Source: Lachnospiraceae bacterium MD329 (lineage in GTDB: Bacteria; Bacillota; Clostridia; UBA1381). From it: a stretch of DNA of 64,000 bases. A program made the position numbers and the translations under genes. The notes under the pieces were generated by a model that worked only from the letters and a program-made list of their open reading frames with translations, had not been told where the DNA came from and did not search any database. Shown here in pieces: positions 44,401 through 53,350 of this stretch. Every line of letters starts with the position of its first letter. Within the stretch, counting starts at the first letter, position 1. The stretch spans positions 1 through 64,000 of the forward strand of contig VIQV01000018.1 of NCBI GenBank assembly GCA_010206265.1. Direction: 5' to 3'.

Positions 44401-44528
44401 AAACAGTAATATCAATTGAAAAACCGATTGTAGGAGAAAATGAAACATTTAAGCTTATGCTATGGACTAATGAACACATACCGGTCATTGAAGTAATACA
44501 TAACGACACAGTGGGATTTTTTAAATAA
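41439..44528 (+). CDS. Large secreted LRR-like surface protein with EF-hand-like cap and carboxypeptidase-regulatory-like domain
   Basis: A 1029-residue exported protein. Signal peptide 1 to about 24. An N-terminal cap resembles that of clostridial leucine-rich-repeat proteins (INFPDEVLREYMISKF) and holds an EF-hand-like loop DKNGDDQIQQSE. Irregular LRR-like sequence runs to about 370 (IKELSFSRSGVTDLTPLQN). Ig-like modules occupy about 385-700. A carboxypeptidase-regulatory-like beta-sandwich lies near 720-800 (GIITDQNGRTIEGVKVTLQK, VPEGTYRIIAEKEGYV). No anchor motif is seen. Most of the gene is more AT-rich with different codon use than its neighbours, while the segment about 43.6-44.0 kb resembles them, hinting at mosaic origin. 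The role is unknown, possibly adhesion. Confidence 0.8.
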   Translation: MKKLLSIIIVLSMVLPFSASAVEATEGQTVQWMSDDAVINFPDEVLREYMISKFDKNGDDQIQQSEITFGNETVSIDLAYKHVKDTTGLECIIFNVTSYACLRFNFRDSEVKNIVPLFECLVRNPNVRCYMNLSGTMIEDSDLAKIPTPAKLPTNLYAGLSLTIDDTSQLHDYSPLSKNYAIDELSMRRNVVSTGMDCRYITNVSHTTGSLDAEGTTGEGFYQMLQQPPDVVRISGDAVQYVSKTYGMRYLYIVDNFSDDDLRSFADTGSVRFIGFIRTQVTDITPVKNLFVKELRFEGHSNGLIPNAGGKNIGDCILEQAVEIPSIKELSFSRSGVTDLTPLQNNSNIEKYSFDDECIALAYKNNKIIYDELKSKIKFLRTYPSADVEIFEYPDGTKLSFQASSNKMSYANGDVITNTITLTNEGTTHANFDLAFFIQDNYWDLIDVKNGDRNQAVTNLAPGESIRKTISFETNNYKLSRLESDVIIRVGQSAVKKHISSLAQRVVYLSTSGFIRTRNMHVSGICAPDMAKVQIKTSDNELVADIYNYAGTTSFSSDIQIPEKYWPEVGGTNKINIKAVIVDKNGKEMSSAIKTVQITNPDENNTLDLKDCHYMKDGSSHQYNELDSSNIYYDSRIIVRTKVIGVEQNDISSVQAIINQKTYDMTLCNNGGRNNGFYRVLSDNLTSSEYFDIIIRVTTKSGETLEKLVGYGRMLIDPSGIITDQNGRTIEGVKVTLQKLQKDGTWESWDAENYSQENPMYTNENGYYGWDVPEGTYRIIAEKEGYVTKVVERYYSRDQGEETEITVLPPRMDVDFSMEYADPENPPLKPMTIEEAKKALEAAVSGLKLSASANETDVTSKLMGDLTENMYVSFKSGTYEKSESTDTIEGSITGTLILENIWRDELQEITVNIPLETIKATEFIDVFDNFTDKLMIEKIYGDNENVNLEISPKNNSDLPELKLYKALYTSEGILKKVDIVNAESVNGKTVISIEKPIVGENETFKLMLWTNEHIPVIEVIHNDTVGFFK

Positions 44529-44542
44529 TCAATAGATACTGT

Positions 44543-44580
44543 AATCCTCTATTCAATTTTAAATTGGATAGGGGATTTTG
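44543..44580 (+). terminator. Terminator after the large surface protein gene
   Basis: AATCCTCTATTCAATTT pairs with AAATTGGATAGGGGATT (G-U pairs), then TTTG. Confidence 0.75.
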
Positions 44581-44648
44581 TATATCCTACACAAAATAAC
44601 CACATTATAAGTATATATTTTTTTTATTGCGATTATTTCAAAAAAGGA

Positions 44649-44677
44649 TTGAAAAAATTTAGAAGTTAAGGTATAAT
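44649..44677 (+). promoter_or_regulatory. Promoter of the decarboxylase operon
   Basis: TTGAAA (44649-44654), 17-base spacer, TATAAT (44672-44677). Leader about 60 bases. Confidence 0.8.
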
Positions 44678-44740
44678 ATAGAATAGGTATAATTTTTTCG
44701 AAAATTTATCTCTAATTCTACAAATAATGGAGGTTAAATT

Positions 44741-46291
44741 ATGGGAACAGTTGATAAATTGACTGAGCTTCAATACCGCAGAAGTATTATTGAAAACGGC
44801 GGCGGTGAAGCGAAAATCAAAAAGCAGCACGACAGCGGTAAGCTGACCGCCCGTGAGAGAATTAACACTCTTTTGGACGAAGGCAGTTTTGTTGAAATTG
44901 ATGCTTTTGTAACACACAGATGTACTGAATTCGGTATGGATTGTGTAGAGGCTCCGGGAGAAGGCGTTGTGACGGGTTACGGTACTGTAGACGGACGTCT
45001 TGTATACGTTTATGCTCAGGACTTTACAGTAATAGGCGGTTCGCTTGGCGAGATGCACGCAAAAAAAATATGTAAAGTAATGGATATGGCAGCTAAGATG
45101 GGCGCTCCGATAATCGGTATGAATGATTCAGGCGGAGCAAGAATACAGGAAGGTATCGACGCACTTTCAGGTTTTGGAGATATTTTCTATCGCAATACAA
45201 TAAACAGTGGAGTTATTCCTCAGATTTCCGTAATTATGGGACCTTGTGCAGGAGGTGCAGTTTATTCGCCTGCTATAACAGATTTCATATTTATGGTTGA
45301 AAAAACAAGCCAGATGTTTATAACGGGTCCGCAGGTAATCAGCTCTGTTACGGGTGAAACTGTTACAAGTGAGGAGCTTGGCGGCGCAGATACTCATACA
45401 GCAAAATCAGGTGTGGCACATTTTAAGGCGGAAAATGATGAAGATTGTATTGCAAAGATAAGAAAACTATTGTCATATCTGCCTTCAAACAATTTGGAGG
45501 AGGCTCCTTATGAACCATCATCAGACGAAATCAACCGTTTGTCTGAAAAACTTACTGCTATTGTACCTGACGAGGCGAATAAGGCTTATGATATTAAAGA
45601 GGTTATAGCAGAGTTAGTTGATAATGCTGATTTCTTCGAGGTTCAGGAGGGCTTTGCGAAGAATATTGTTGTTGGCTTTGCGAGAATGAATGGACAGGTT
45701 GTTGGTATTGTTGCAAATCAGCCTAAAGTTATGGCAGGTTCGCTTGATGTAAATTCATCAGATAAGGCGGCAAGATTTGTACGTTTCTGCGACAGCTTTA
45801 ATATTCCCTTGATTACTCTTACAGATGTTCCCGGATACTTCCCCGGAATTGAACAGGAGCAGAACGGAATAATAAGACACGGAGCAAAACTTCTTTATGC
45901 ATTTTCGGAGGCTACAGTTCCGAAGATTAACGTAATCATCAGAAAGGCATACGGCGGCGCCTACATAGCGATGAATTCGAAGAATATAGGCGCTGATGTT
46001 GTAATGGCTTGGCCAACTGCTGAGATTGCGGTTATGGGACCTGAAGGGGCAGCTAATATCATATTTAAGAATGATATTAAGGAAAGTTCTGACCCGATTG
46101 CTACAAGAGCTGAAAAGATACAGGAATACAGAAATAAATTTGCGTCACCTTATGAGGCTGCAAAGCGTGGATTTGTGGACGACGTAATTGAACCTGATTC
46201 TACAAGACCAAGAATAATTGCAGCGCTTGAAATGCTTGCTTCAAAGCGTGAATCAAGACCTGCTAAAAAGCACGGAAATCTTCCTGTTTAA
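44741..46291 (+). CDS. mmdA: Acyl-CoA carboxyltransferase, methylmalonyl-CoA decarboxylase alpha subunit type
   Basis: A 516-residue biotin-dependent carboxyltransferase of the PccB/MmdA/12S family, moving CO2 between a CoA ester and carrier biotin. The crotonase-like halves are evident: [20 protein letters not shown] with [18 protein letters not shown] in the N-domain, and [16 protein letters not shown] with [20 protein letters not shown] in the C-domain. In this operon, with a membrane beta subunit, methylmalonyl-CoA (or malonyl-/glutaconyl-CoA) decarboxylation coupled to sodium export is the likely role. AATGGAGG precedes the ATG. Confidence 0.93.
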   Translation: MGTVDKLTELQYRRSIIENGGGEAKIKKQHDSGKLTARERINTLLDEGSFVEIDAFVTHRCTEFGMDCVEAPGEGVVTGYGTVDGRLVYVYAQDFTVIGGSLGEMHAKKICKVMDMAAKMGAPIIGMNDSGGARIQEGIDALSGFGDIFYRNTINSGVIPQISVIMGPCAGGAVYSPAITDFIFMVEKTSQMFITGPQVISSVTGETVTSEELGGADTHTAKSGVAHFKAENDEDCIAKIRKLLSYLPSNNLEEAPYEPSSDEINRLSEKLTAIVPDEANKAYDIKEVIAELVDNADFFEVQEGFAKNIVVGFARMNGQVVGIVANQPKVMAGSLDVNSSDKAARFVRFCDSFNIPLITLTDVPGYFPGIEQEQNGIIRHGAKLLYAFSEATVPKINVIIRKAYGGAYIAMNSKNIGADVVMAWPTAEIAVMGPEGAANIIFKNDIKESSDPIATRAEKIQEYRNKFASPYEAAKRGFVDDVIEPDSTRPRIIAALEMLASKRESRPAKKHGNLPV

Positions 46292-46313
46292 TTAACGAAA
46301 GGAGATTTTAAGT

Positions 46314-46697
46314 ATGTATTCACAAGGATTATTAACAGGTCAGGGACTTACTCTGGGAGAGGCACTTAAAACAGGTGCAACAACGACGGTTTTGGGACTG
46401 TCAATTGTATTTTCGGTTCTGATAATACTAATGATAGTGCTTGCACTGTTTAAGGTGATTTTCTACAGAGCACCGAAAAAAGAAATAAAGCCGGTTACTA
46501 CGGCTGTTTCTGTAAATGAAACAGCGCAGGAGGATACCGACGAGGACGAGCTTATAGCAGTGCTTACGGCTGCTGTTGCGGCGAGTCTTAATACCTCGAC
46601 ATATAATTTGAGGATTAAGTCCTATAGAAGAACGGATAATAAAACGCCGTCTTGGAATAAGGCAGGCTTGAATGAAACAATTAACAATCGTTTTTAG
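46314..46697 (+). CDS. OadG-family small membrane subunit
   Basis: A 127-residue protein with one membrane segment (GLSIVFSVLIILMIVLALFK, about 29-50) and a charged cytoplasmic tail with the DEDELIAVLTAAVAASLNTS segment typical of OadG/MmdD gamma-delta subunits, which assemble the pump. The C-terminal KSYRRTDNKTPSWNKAGLNE ending is characteristic. It lies between the carboxyltransferase and the biotin carrier, the standard gene order. AAAGGAG lies upstream. Confidence 0.88.
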   Translation: MYSQGLLTGQGLTLGEALKTGATTTVLGLSIVFSVLIILMIVLALFKVIFYRAPKKEIKPVTTAVSVNETAQEDTDEDELIAVLTAAVAASLNTSTYNLRIKSYRRTDNKTPSWNKAGLNETINNRF

Positions 46698-46710
46698 GAG
46701 GTAAAGATTA

Positions 46711-47088
46711 ATGAGAAAATTTAATATTTCAGTAAACGGAAAAACATATGAAGTTGATGTAGAAGAAGTGGGCGGAGTACAGATGTCTGCGCCTGTTGCA
46801 GCTCCTGCTCCAGCAGCGCCGGCAGCTGCTCCAAAAGCTGCAGCTCCTGCTCCTAAGGCTGCTCCTGTTGCAGGTGCAAAGCAGGTTACAGCTCCTATGC
46901 CTGGTACAATCGTTTCTGTAAAGGTAAATGTAGGAGATAAGGTTGATAGCGGTACTTTGGTTGCAGTTCTTGAAGCAATGAAAATGGAAAATGAGATTTT
47001 CGCAGGTGTTGACGGTACTGTTGCAGGTATCAGCGTGTCAGCAGGCGACAGCGTAAACAGCGGTGACGTAATAGTTTCTGTAAACTAA
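46711..47088 (+). CDS. Biotin carrier protein of the decarboxylase complex
   Basis: A 125-residue protein with a short N-terminal beta segment, an Ala/Pro-rich flexible linker (about 28-58) and a biotinyl domain (about 59-125). The biotinylated Lys is in EAMKMENE near residue 91. The linker lets biotin swing between carboxyltransferase and membrane subunit. AGGAGG precedes the ATG. It is the only biotin carrier in the operon, so both carboxyltransferase subunits must share it or compete for it. Confidence 0.94.
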   Translation: MRKFNISVNGKTYEVDVEEVGGVQMSAPVAAPAPAAPAAAPKAAAPAPKAAPVAGAKQVTAPMPGTIVSVKVNVGDKVDSGTLVAVLEAMKMENEIFAGVDGTVAGISVSAGDSVNSGDVIVSVN

Positions 47089-47127
47089 TACATTCACGAC
47101 TAAATTATAGAAAGTGGTGACAAAAAA

Positions 47128-48381
47128 GTGTTAGAAAGCTTTTCAAACTTTTTGCAGAATACAGGATTTTACGCGTTGTTTTTTCAGGAAGGCGGAGATG
47201 TTCTCACAGCCGTAAAAACAATTATAATGATAGCTATTGCCTGCGTACTTCTGTATCTTGCTATAGTAAAAAAATTCGAGCCGTTATTGCTTTTACCGAT
47301 AGCTTTTGGTATGCTCCTTTCAAATCTTCCTATGATTAAGGATTCAAGTGCAATTATGATGCATACCGAATTTTTTACAGACCCACAGTATATGACCGAC
47401 GGAAAATACATAAATGTCGGGTATATATGCCAGCACGGGGGACTTTTGGATTTACTGTACCTTGGCGTAAAACTTGGTATTTATCCGCCTCTGATATTTG
47501 TGGGTATCGGTTGTATGACGGATTTCGGACCATTGATTGCTAATCCCAAGAGTATTCTTTTGGGTGCAGCGGCACAGTTCGGTGTATTCTTTACTTTTGT
47601 GGGAGCGCTTGTTTTAAGCGCGCTTGTACCATCAATCAGTTTTGGTATTAAAGAGGCTGCGTCTATAGGTATTATAGGCGGAGCTGACGGACCTACGGCT
47701 ATTTATGTAACAAAGTCGCTTGCACCGGCATTATTGCCTGCGATTGCGGTTGCTGCATATTCATATATGGCATTAATTCCTGTTATTCAGCCGCCGATTA
47801 TGAAACTGATGACACGTAAGAAGGACAGAATGATTGTTATGGAACAGTTAAGACCTGTTTCTAAAACAGAGAAGATATTGTTCCCGATTATAGTAACAAT
47901 AGTTGTAGCGTTGATTATTCCTGACGCAGTATCGCTTGTTGGTTGTCTTATGCTCGGTAATTTGATGAAGGAATCAGGAGTAGTGGACAGATTGGCAAAA
48001 ATGGCTCAGAATGAATTGATGAATATTGTAACATTGTTCCTGGGTATTACTGTCGGAGCAACTGCTACAGCGTCAAGTTTCCTTTCAGCTCAGACAATTG
48101 GTATTATTGTTCTGGGACTTATAGCATTTTGTTTCTCAACTGCAGGCGGATTATTGCTTGGAGATATTATGTGCTGGCTTACAAAAGGTAAGGTTAATCC
48201 GCTTATCGGTTCAGCAGGTGTAAGTGCTGTGCCTATGGCGGCGCGTGTATCGCAGACAGTCGGACAGAAGGAAAATCCTTCAAACTTCCTGCTTATGCAC
48301 GCTATGGGACCTAATGTTGCAGGAGTTATTGGTTCTGCGGTTGCCGCAGGTGTGTTCCTTGCAATGTTTGGTAATCTTTAA
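47128..48381 (+). CDS. Sodium-pumping decarboxylase beta subunit
   Basis: A 417-residue polytopic membrane protein that decarboxylates carboxybiotin and exports sodium. The conserved pore segment [18 protein letters not shown] (near 180) carries the essential Asp. [20 protein letters not shown] and [20 protein letters not shown] in the last helices are also family signatures. About nine hydrophobic spans. The start is GTG 47128 (TTG 47131 also possible), with only AAAGTGGTG as a weak ribosome binding site. Shared by MmdB, OadB and GcdB families, which cannot be separated by sequence alone. Confidence 0.93.
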   Translation: MLESFSNFLQNTGFYALFFQEGGDVLTAVKTIIMIAIACVLLYLAIVKKFEPLLLLPIAFGMLLSNLPMIKDSSAIMMHTEFFTDPQYMTDGKYINVGYICQHGGLLDLLYLGVKLGIYPPLIFVGIGCMTDFGPLIANPKSILLGAAAQFGVFFTFVGALVLSALVPSISFGIKEAASIGIIGGADGPTAIYVTKSLAPALLPAIAVAAYSYMALIPVIQPPIMKLMTRKKDRMIVMEQLRPVSKTEKILFPIIVTIVVALIIPDAVSLVGCLMLGNLMKESGVVDRLAKMAQNELMNIVTLFLGITVGATATASSFLSAQTIGIIVLGLIAFCFSTAGGLLLGDIMCWLTKGKVNPLIGSAGVSAVPMAARVSQTVGQKENPSNFLLMHAMGPNVAGVIGSAVAAGVFLAMFGNL

Positions 48382-48410
48382 TTGAAAAATAGATAAAGGA
48401 GTGAAAATAA

Positions 48411-49820
48411 ATGGCAAAAGGAAAGAAAGCAGTAGGAATTACCGAAACAGTCCTTCGTGACGCTCACCAGTCGCTTATTGCAACCAGAATGACAACCGAC
48501 CAGATTTTACCCATTGTTGAAAAGATGGACGAGATTGGCTATCATTCGCTTGAGGCTTGGGGTGGAGCAACCTTCGATTCCTGTTTGAGATTTCTTAATG
48601 AGGATCCGTGGGAAAGGCTTAGAAAAATAAAGGACAGAGCTAAAAAAACACCTATTCAGATGCTTTTCAGAGGTCAGAATATATTAGGATACAGACATTA
48701 TGCTGATGATATAGTTGAATATTTTGTTCAGAAATCTATTGCAAACGGTGTTGATATTCTGAGAATTTTTGACGCGCTTAATGATATTCGAAATCTTGAA
48801 TGTGCAATAAATGCTTGTAAGAAGGAAAAAGGTCACGTTCAGGCAACTGTATGTTATACTACAAGTGAGTTCCATACAAACGAAAAATTCGTTCAGATGG
48901 CAAAACAGCTTGAGAATATGGGTGCAGATTCAATTTGTATTAAGGATATGGCAGGTTTGTTAAGACCTTATGTAACATATGACCTTGTAAAGCAGATGAA
49001 GGAAACCGTTAAAATTCCAATTCAGCTGCATACTCACTATACAAGCGGTGAGGCGTCAATGGTTTATCTAAAGGCTATTGAGGCAGGTGTTGATGTTATT
49101 GATTGTGCTATGTCACCTTTGGCTATGGGTACTTCACAGCCTCCTACAGAGCCTATGGTTGCGGCACTTCAGGGTACGGAATATGACACAGGTTATGATC
49201 TTGACAAGCTGATTGAAATTTGTGATTACTTTAAGCCGCTGAGAGAAGAATATATCAAGAGCGGACTTATGAATACAAAGGTTATGGGCGTTGATGTTAA
49301 TACTCTTAAATATCAGGTTCCGGGCGGTATGCTGTCAAACCTTGTTTCACAACTGAAACAGCAGGGCAGAGAGGACGCATATGATGAGGTTCTTAATGAG
49401 GTTCCGCGCGTGCGTGCAGACCTTGGTTATCCACCGCTTGTAACGCCGTCATCGCAGATTGTGGGTACTCAGGCGGTGCTTAATGTGCTTATGGGTGAAC
49501 GCTATAAGATGGTTTCAAAGGAAACAAAGGGTCTTGTTAAGGGTGAATATGGTAAGTGCCCGGCAGAAATTTCAGAAGAGCTTGTGAAGAAAATTATCGG
49601 TGATGAGGAGAGAATTACTTGTCGTCCGGCTGATTTGTTAAAGCCTGAGCTTGAACAGATGAGAAAAGAGTGTGCAGAATGGATTGAACAAGACGAGGAC
49701 GTATTGTCATATGCATTGTTCGGTCAGGTTGCGGTAAAATTCTTTGAATACCGCCGTGCACAGAAATATAAAATAGACGCGGATTTACTTGACGAAAAGA
49801 ACAAGGTATATCCTGTATAA
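48411..49820 (+). CDS. oadA: Oxaloacetate decarboxylase alpha subunit / transcarboxylase 5S-like
   Basis: A 469-residue carboxyltransferase of the pyruvate carboxylase/OadA type, acting on oxaloacetate/pyruvate. It begins with ETVLRDAHQSLIATRM (metal-binding Asp), followed by WGGATFDSCLRFLNEDPW, CIKDMAGLLRPYV with the catalytic Lys, and LHTHYTSGEASM with metal-binding His. The conserved-carboxylase domain ends near 469. No biotinyl domain is present, unlike typical OadA, so it must use the separate carrier. AAAGGAG precedes the ATG. Confidence 0.93.
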   Translation: MAKGKKAVGITETVLRDAHQSLIATRMTTDQILPIVEKMDEIGYHSLEAWGGATFDSCLRFLNEDPWERLRKIKDRAKKTPIQMLFRGQNILGYRHYADDIVEYFVQKSIANGVDILRIFDALNDIRNLECAINACKKEKGHVQATVCYTTSEFHTNEKFVQMAKQLENMGADSICIKDMAGLLRPYVTYDLVKQMKETVKIPIQLHTHYTSGEASMVYLKAIEAGVDVIDCAMSPLAMGTSQPPTEPMVAALQGTEYDTGYDLDKLIEICDYFKPLREEYIKSGLMNTKVMGVDVNTLKYQVPGGMLSNLVSQLKQQGREDAYDEVLNEVPRVRADLGYPPLVTPSSQIVGTQAVLNVLMGERYKMVSKETKGLVKGEYGKCPAEISEELVKKIIGDEERITCRPADLLKPELEQMRKECAEWIEQDEDVLSYALFGQVAVKFFEYRRAQKYKIDADLLDEKNKVYPV

Positions 49821-49826
49821 TTGATG

Positions 49827-49862
49827 AAAACAGGGGTTGCCGTTACGGCAAGCCCTGTTTTA
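49827..49862 (+). terminator. Terminator of the decarboxylase operon
   Basis: AAAACAGGG...TTGCCG pairs with CGGCAA...CCCTGTTTT around TTA. Confidence 0.9.
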
Positions 49863-49882
49863 TTAAAAACGGAGGTAATATA

Positions 49883-50686
49883 ATGGCAATTGGATTTATA
49901 GGCAATGGCAATATGGGCAGAGCTATAATAAGCGGTATTGTTGAAAAAAAAGTAGCAGAACCTTCCGACATAATGGTGTATGATATAGACACTGACGGAT
50001 TAAATTGGACGAAAGAATATTATGGTGTACTTACGGCAAAGAACAATATAGAATTGGCAGAATCATCAAGGATTTTGTTTTTATGTGTAAAACCGCAGTT
50101 TCTTTATAATGTTATAGAGGAAATTAAGGATAGAGTTTCAGAAAATACTGTAATCGTATCAATAGCAGCAGGACAGTCTATTGAGTCGATTGAAAACGCG
50201 TTCGGAAAAGAAATAAAACTTGTACGTGTAATGCCTAATACACCTGCTTTGGTGGGTGAAGGAATGGCAGCGGTGTCAGGGAATAAAAATGTAACAGAAA
50301 ATGAACTTAGTGAAGTTCTGGAGATATTTAAAAGCCTTGGTAAAGTAGAAATAGTAAGTGAAAATCTTATGGACGCGGTCACTGCCGTAAGCGGTTCATC
50401 GCCTGCATATGTATTTATGCTTATTGAGGCTATGGCGGACGCGGCTGTAATGGGGGGGATGCCGAGAAAACAGGCATATACTTTTGCAGCTCAGGCAGTG
50501 ATGGGCAGTGCTAAAATGGTGCTTGAAACGCATATTCACCCTGCCGAATTAAAGGATATGGTATGTTCACCTGCAGGAACAACTATAGACGCGGTTGCGG
50601 CTCTTGAACGCGGTGGATTCCGCAGCAGTATAATTGATGCAATGACAAAATGTATGGAAAAATCAAAGGAATTAGGTAATAAATAA
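49883..50686 (+). CDS. proC: Pyrroline-5-carboxylate reductase
   Basis: A 267-residue NAD(P)H-dependent enzyme making proline. The Rossmann motif is IGFIGNGNMGRAIISG at the start. VRVMPNTPALVGEGMAA and AVSGSSPAYVFMLIEAMADA form the substrate site, and VCSPAGTTIDAVAALERGGF is the C-terminal signature. GGAGG lies upstream of the ATG. It is monocistronic, with a terminator on both sides. Confidence 0.96.
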   Translation: MAIGFIGNGNMGRAIISGIVEKKVAEPSDIMVYDIDTDGLNWTKEYYGVLTAKNNIELAESSRILFLCVKPQFLYNVIEEIKDRVSENTVIVSIAAGQSIESIENAFGKEIKLVRVMPNTPALVGEGMAAVSGNKNVTENELSEVLEIFKSLGKVEIVSENLMDAVTAVSGSSPAYVFMLIEAMADAAVMGGMPRKQAYTFAAQAVMGSAKMVLETHIHPAELKDMVCSPAGTTIDAVAALERGGFRSSIIDAMTKCMEKSKELGNK

Positions 50687-50695
50687 TGTAAGACG

Positions 50696-50736
50696 CAACA
50701 AAGCCACCGACTCCATCATATCGGTGGCTTTGTTGT
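50696..50736 (+). terminator. Terminator after proC
   Basis: CAACAAAGCCACCGA and TCGGTGGCTTTGTTG, a perfect 15-bp stem with a 10-base loop. Confidence 0.85.
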
Positions 50737-50838
50737 ATATGAACGTAACACTGTACTCAAACAATGTTATAATTATTATACACCAAAAGTTTGAAAAATT
50801 CAATAGTAAAATAATACTTTTTATAAAAAAACTGTTTT

Positions 50839-52035
50839 TTAAACATTATCAAAATAACCTATATATTGTATAGGAGCCTTTTTATCAAAGAGATACTCGT
50901 ATAAATCTATAAAATAATCATCTGTCATACTTGCTATATAATCGACAACAATTTCATCAAAATCACTGTTTTTTGTATATTCATAATCAGTAAATCTGTT
51001 TGCATTATTGACGAATTCAATGTGGTGTTTAAAAATTGGCGATGACTTGCGGTTATTTTTCAAATCTTCCAAAAGACGAGCATAAACGCTTTCAAACATA
51101 GGGCGTATTTTATTATCATATACATCTGAAATTTTATTGTTTTGATATATGATTTTATAGTTATCACTCTTGCTTGATTTCAGAGCGTCATAATGCGCGT
51201 CGTCAAGACGAATATAGTCCTTACCGTAGCTGTTTTCTACAATATTTACGATAAGATTATGAATAATAGTTGCATTATATTTTCCTATTTCGTTTTCAGT
51301 AAAAATATCTTCGCTTGTAATAAGCTTTGTTTTTATCGCGTCCTGTCTGTCTTTTCCGATATATGCAATCATATCAGATATCCGTACCACACAGCCCTCA
51401 AGAGTAGAGGGTATAAGGCGTTTAATTGCTGATTTGTCAGTATAACATTCGTCAATTTTCTTGTCAAATTCATTAAAATCCGATAGCTGTGAAGGGTAAT
51501 ACTTTTTGCATTCAAATTCACCATTATGACACAATATACCGTCAAGAGTCTGAAGAGTAAGATTCAGTTTAAAAATTTTGTCCAAAACACGGACACTATG
51601 TACATTATGGTTAAAATATCGTCCGGTGTTGGCGAAATATAAATCATTTAAAAAACGTTCTCCTGCGTGCCCGAATGGGGTGTGTCCTATATCGTGTCCT
51701 AGAGCTATTGCTTCGATTAAGTCGAGGTCAAGACCAAGCAGTCTTCCTATATTCCGGGCAACGCGTGATACAAGCTGAACGTGTAATGCACGGTGAGATA
51801 TATCGTCATTCTTGTAGAATGAAAATACCTGAGTTTTGTCAGCGTATCTGTTGTAGTAAGGACTATGCATTATTTTTTCGACGTCCCTGACAAATGCACC
51901 GCGCCAGAGAGTTGCCTTGTCACGGTCGGGATTACGGCGTATAGAGTTGTCAGAAAAACAGCCGTGAAATATTTCTTGGTTGATAACCTCCTGAATGTTA
52001 TCGGATAATCGTTCGTATCTTAATTTTGCTGCCAT
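50839..52035 (-). CDS. dgt: dGTP triphosphohydrolase-like HD-domain protein
   Basis: A 398-residue HD-superfamily phosphohydrolase, splitting dNTP into deoxynucleoside and triphosphate. The metal-binding HD motif is IALGHDIGHTPFGHAGE near residue 115. The N-terminal RNPDRDKATLWRGAFVRDVE and HRALHVQLVSRVARNIGRLL are typical of dGTPase family members. The start at 52035 with GGAGG is preferred over 52080. The role is control of dNTP pools; substrate preference is unverified. Confidence 0.92.
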   Translation of the reverse strand: MAAKLRYERLSDNIQEVINQEIFHGCFSDNSIRRNPDRDKATLWRGAFVRDVEKIMHSPYYNRYADKTQVFSFYKNDDISHRALHVQLVSRVARNIGRLLGLDLDLIEAIALGHDIGHTPFGHAGERFLNDLYFANTGRYFNHNVHSVRVLDKIFKLNLTLQTLDGILCHNGEFECKKYYPSQLSDFNEFDKKIDECYTDKSAIKRLIPSTLEGCVVRISDMIAYIGKDRQDAIKTKLITSEDIFTENEIGKYNATIIHNLIVNIVENSYGKDYIRLDDAHYDALKSSKSDNYKIIYQNNKISDVYDNKIRPMFESVYARLLEDLKNNRKSSPIFKHHIEFVNNANRFTDYEYTKNSDFDEIVVDYIASMTDDYFIDLYEYLFDKKAPIQYIGYFDNV

Positions 52036-52149
52036 TGTAAAACCTCCGAAAGAATTTGCTATAAAAGAATTGTAACACAATTTTGCTGTTCAAACAAGAG
52101 AAAACAAGAACAAAACAAATATTTGTAACAGTAACTTAATATGAATGTA

Positions 52150-52178
52150 GTGACAAAGCAAAAAATATATGTTACAAT
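52150..52178 (+). promoter_or_regulatory. Promoter of the sortase-substrate gene
   Basis: GTGACA (52150-52155), 17-base spacer, TACAAT (52173-52178). Confidence 0.65.
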
Positions 52179-52210
52179 AAGTATATATGAAATAAAAGGA
52201 GAGAAGTAAT

Positions 52211-53335
52211 ATGAAAAAAGCAATTGTTGGTATAATTTCTGCCGCAATGATATTTTCAGCGTCAATCGGAGTATTTGCCGCAAATTCAACTGTTTCGATA
52301 GAAAATGGGGAAAAGAATGTAGATCCTGTTACATATACATATGATTCTGAAAAGGCAGGTGAAACTGTTAAAACAATAAAATCGCTTATGACAAATCTGT
52401 CAGATTTAACAGATGAGAATACGATTACTCAGACATTTACCATAATAAGCGAAAGTGCGGGAGCAAAGCCTGTAGAGATGAAATTAAGATTATCAATGCC
52501 GCAGGAGAGTACAATGCAGCCTGCAATGACGGCGGATGACTATTCCGCTCTTGAATATTATAATATAAAAATTACTGATGATGAAGGCAAAGTCATTTAT
52601 CCTAAAGAAGATAACAATATAAAGGACAAGACAGCATATAGGGATATTTCACTTGGAACACTGAATAAACTTTCAGGGTCTGAAAGTCAGAAGTATAATG
52701 TTGAAGTATCGGTAAATAAGGAATTCAATAGATCGTCAGTAAAACGTGCTGCTGAAAAACTTGACTGGAGTATTGTATCAAATACATATGTACAGCAAAG
52801 CACACCTGCTCCAGTACCTTCTGAATCAACAATAACGCCGGCACCGCTTGTAACGGTAGTGCCTGCAACTCAAACACCAGCACCAAATGTATCTGAAAAT
52901 AAAAATGGGGTTATCACGGTTTCAGCAGGTGAGTATATATGCGGAGAGGATATACCTCAGGGAAGATATACAATGACAGGAAGTGGAAAAGTTCGTGTTT
53001 ATAAGGAAGGCGGCGGACTTAAAGCAACAGTAGTTTTGAAGAATAAAGGAGATAAGGTTAACGGTTCAGAGGAGTATATTATAAATCTTCTTGATGGTGA
53101 AAAAGTGGTTACAGATTCGGAAATAAAACTAACCCCTAATGCATCAGCAACCCCAACTCCTAAATCAACAAAGTCATCAACAGTAAAGGCAACAGCTACA
53201 CCCAAGTCCGGAACAAACAGTAAAACCAACCCTAAAACAGGAGATGCCGCACCAATAGCGCTTGTGTCAATTGTTGGTATACTTGCGATAGGAGCAGTAG
53301 TTGTAATTGAAATTAAAAAGAGAAGAGAGTTTTAG
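52211..53335 (+). CDS. Cell-wall surface protein with NPKTG sorting signal
   Basis: A 374-residue exported protein. Signal peptide 1 to about 23 (KKAIVGIISAAMIFSASIGV). An N-terminal domain of about 170 residues with alpha/beta content is followed by a Pro/Thr linker (APVPSESTITPAPLVTVVPA), a small beta module with ISAGEYICGEDIPQGRYTMT-like sequence (about 235-305), a Thr/Ser/Lys spacer and a C-terminal sorting signal: NPKTG near residue 341, a hydrophobic helix (APIALVSIVGILAIGAVVVI) and KKRREF. NPKTG is a class B sortase-type motif and the next gene is a class B sortase. The likely result is covalent attachment to peptidoglycan. Ligand unknown. Confidence 0.85.
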   Translation: MKKAIVGIISAAMIFSASIGVFAANSTVSIENGEKNVDPVTYTYDSEKAGETVKTIKSLMTNLSDLTDENTITQTFTIISESAGAKPVEMKLRLSMPQESTMQPAMTADDYSALEYYNIKITDDEGKVIYPKEDNNIKDKTAYRDISLGTLNKLSGSESQKYNVEVSVNKEFNRSSVKRAAEKLDWSIVSNTYVQQSTPAPVPSESTITPAPLVTVVPATQTPAPNVSENKNGVITVSAGEYICGEDIPQGRYTMTGSGKVRVYKEGGGLKATVVLKNKGDKVNGSEEYIINLLDGEKVVTDSEIKLTPNASATPTPKSTKSSTVKATATPKSGTNSKTNPKTGDAAPIALVSIVGILAIGAVVVIEIKKRREF

Positions 53336-53350
53336 TCAGAAAGGGCGTGT

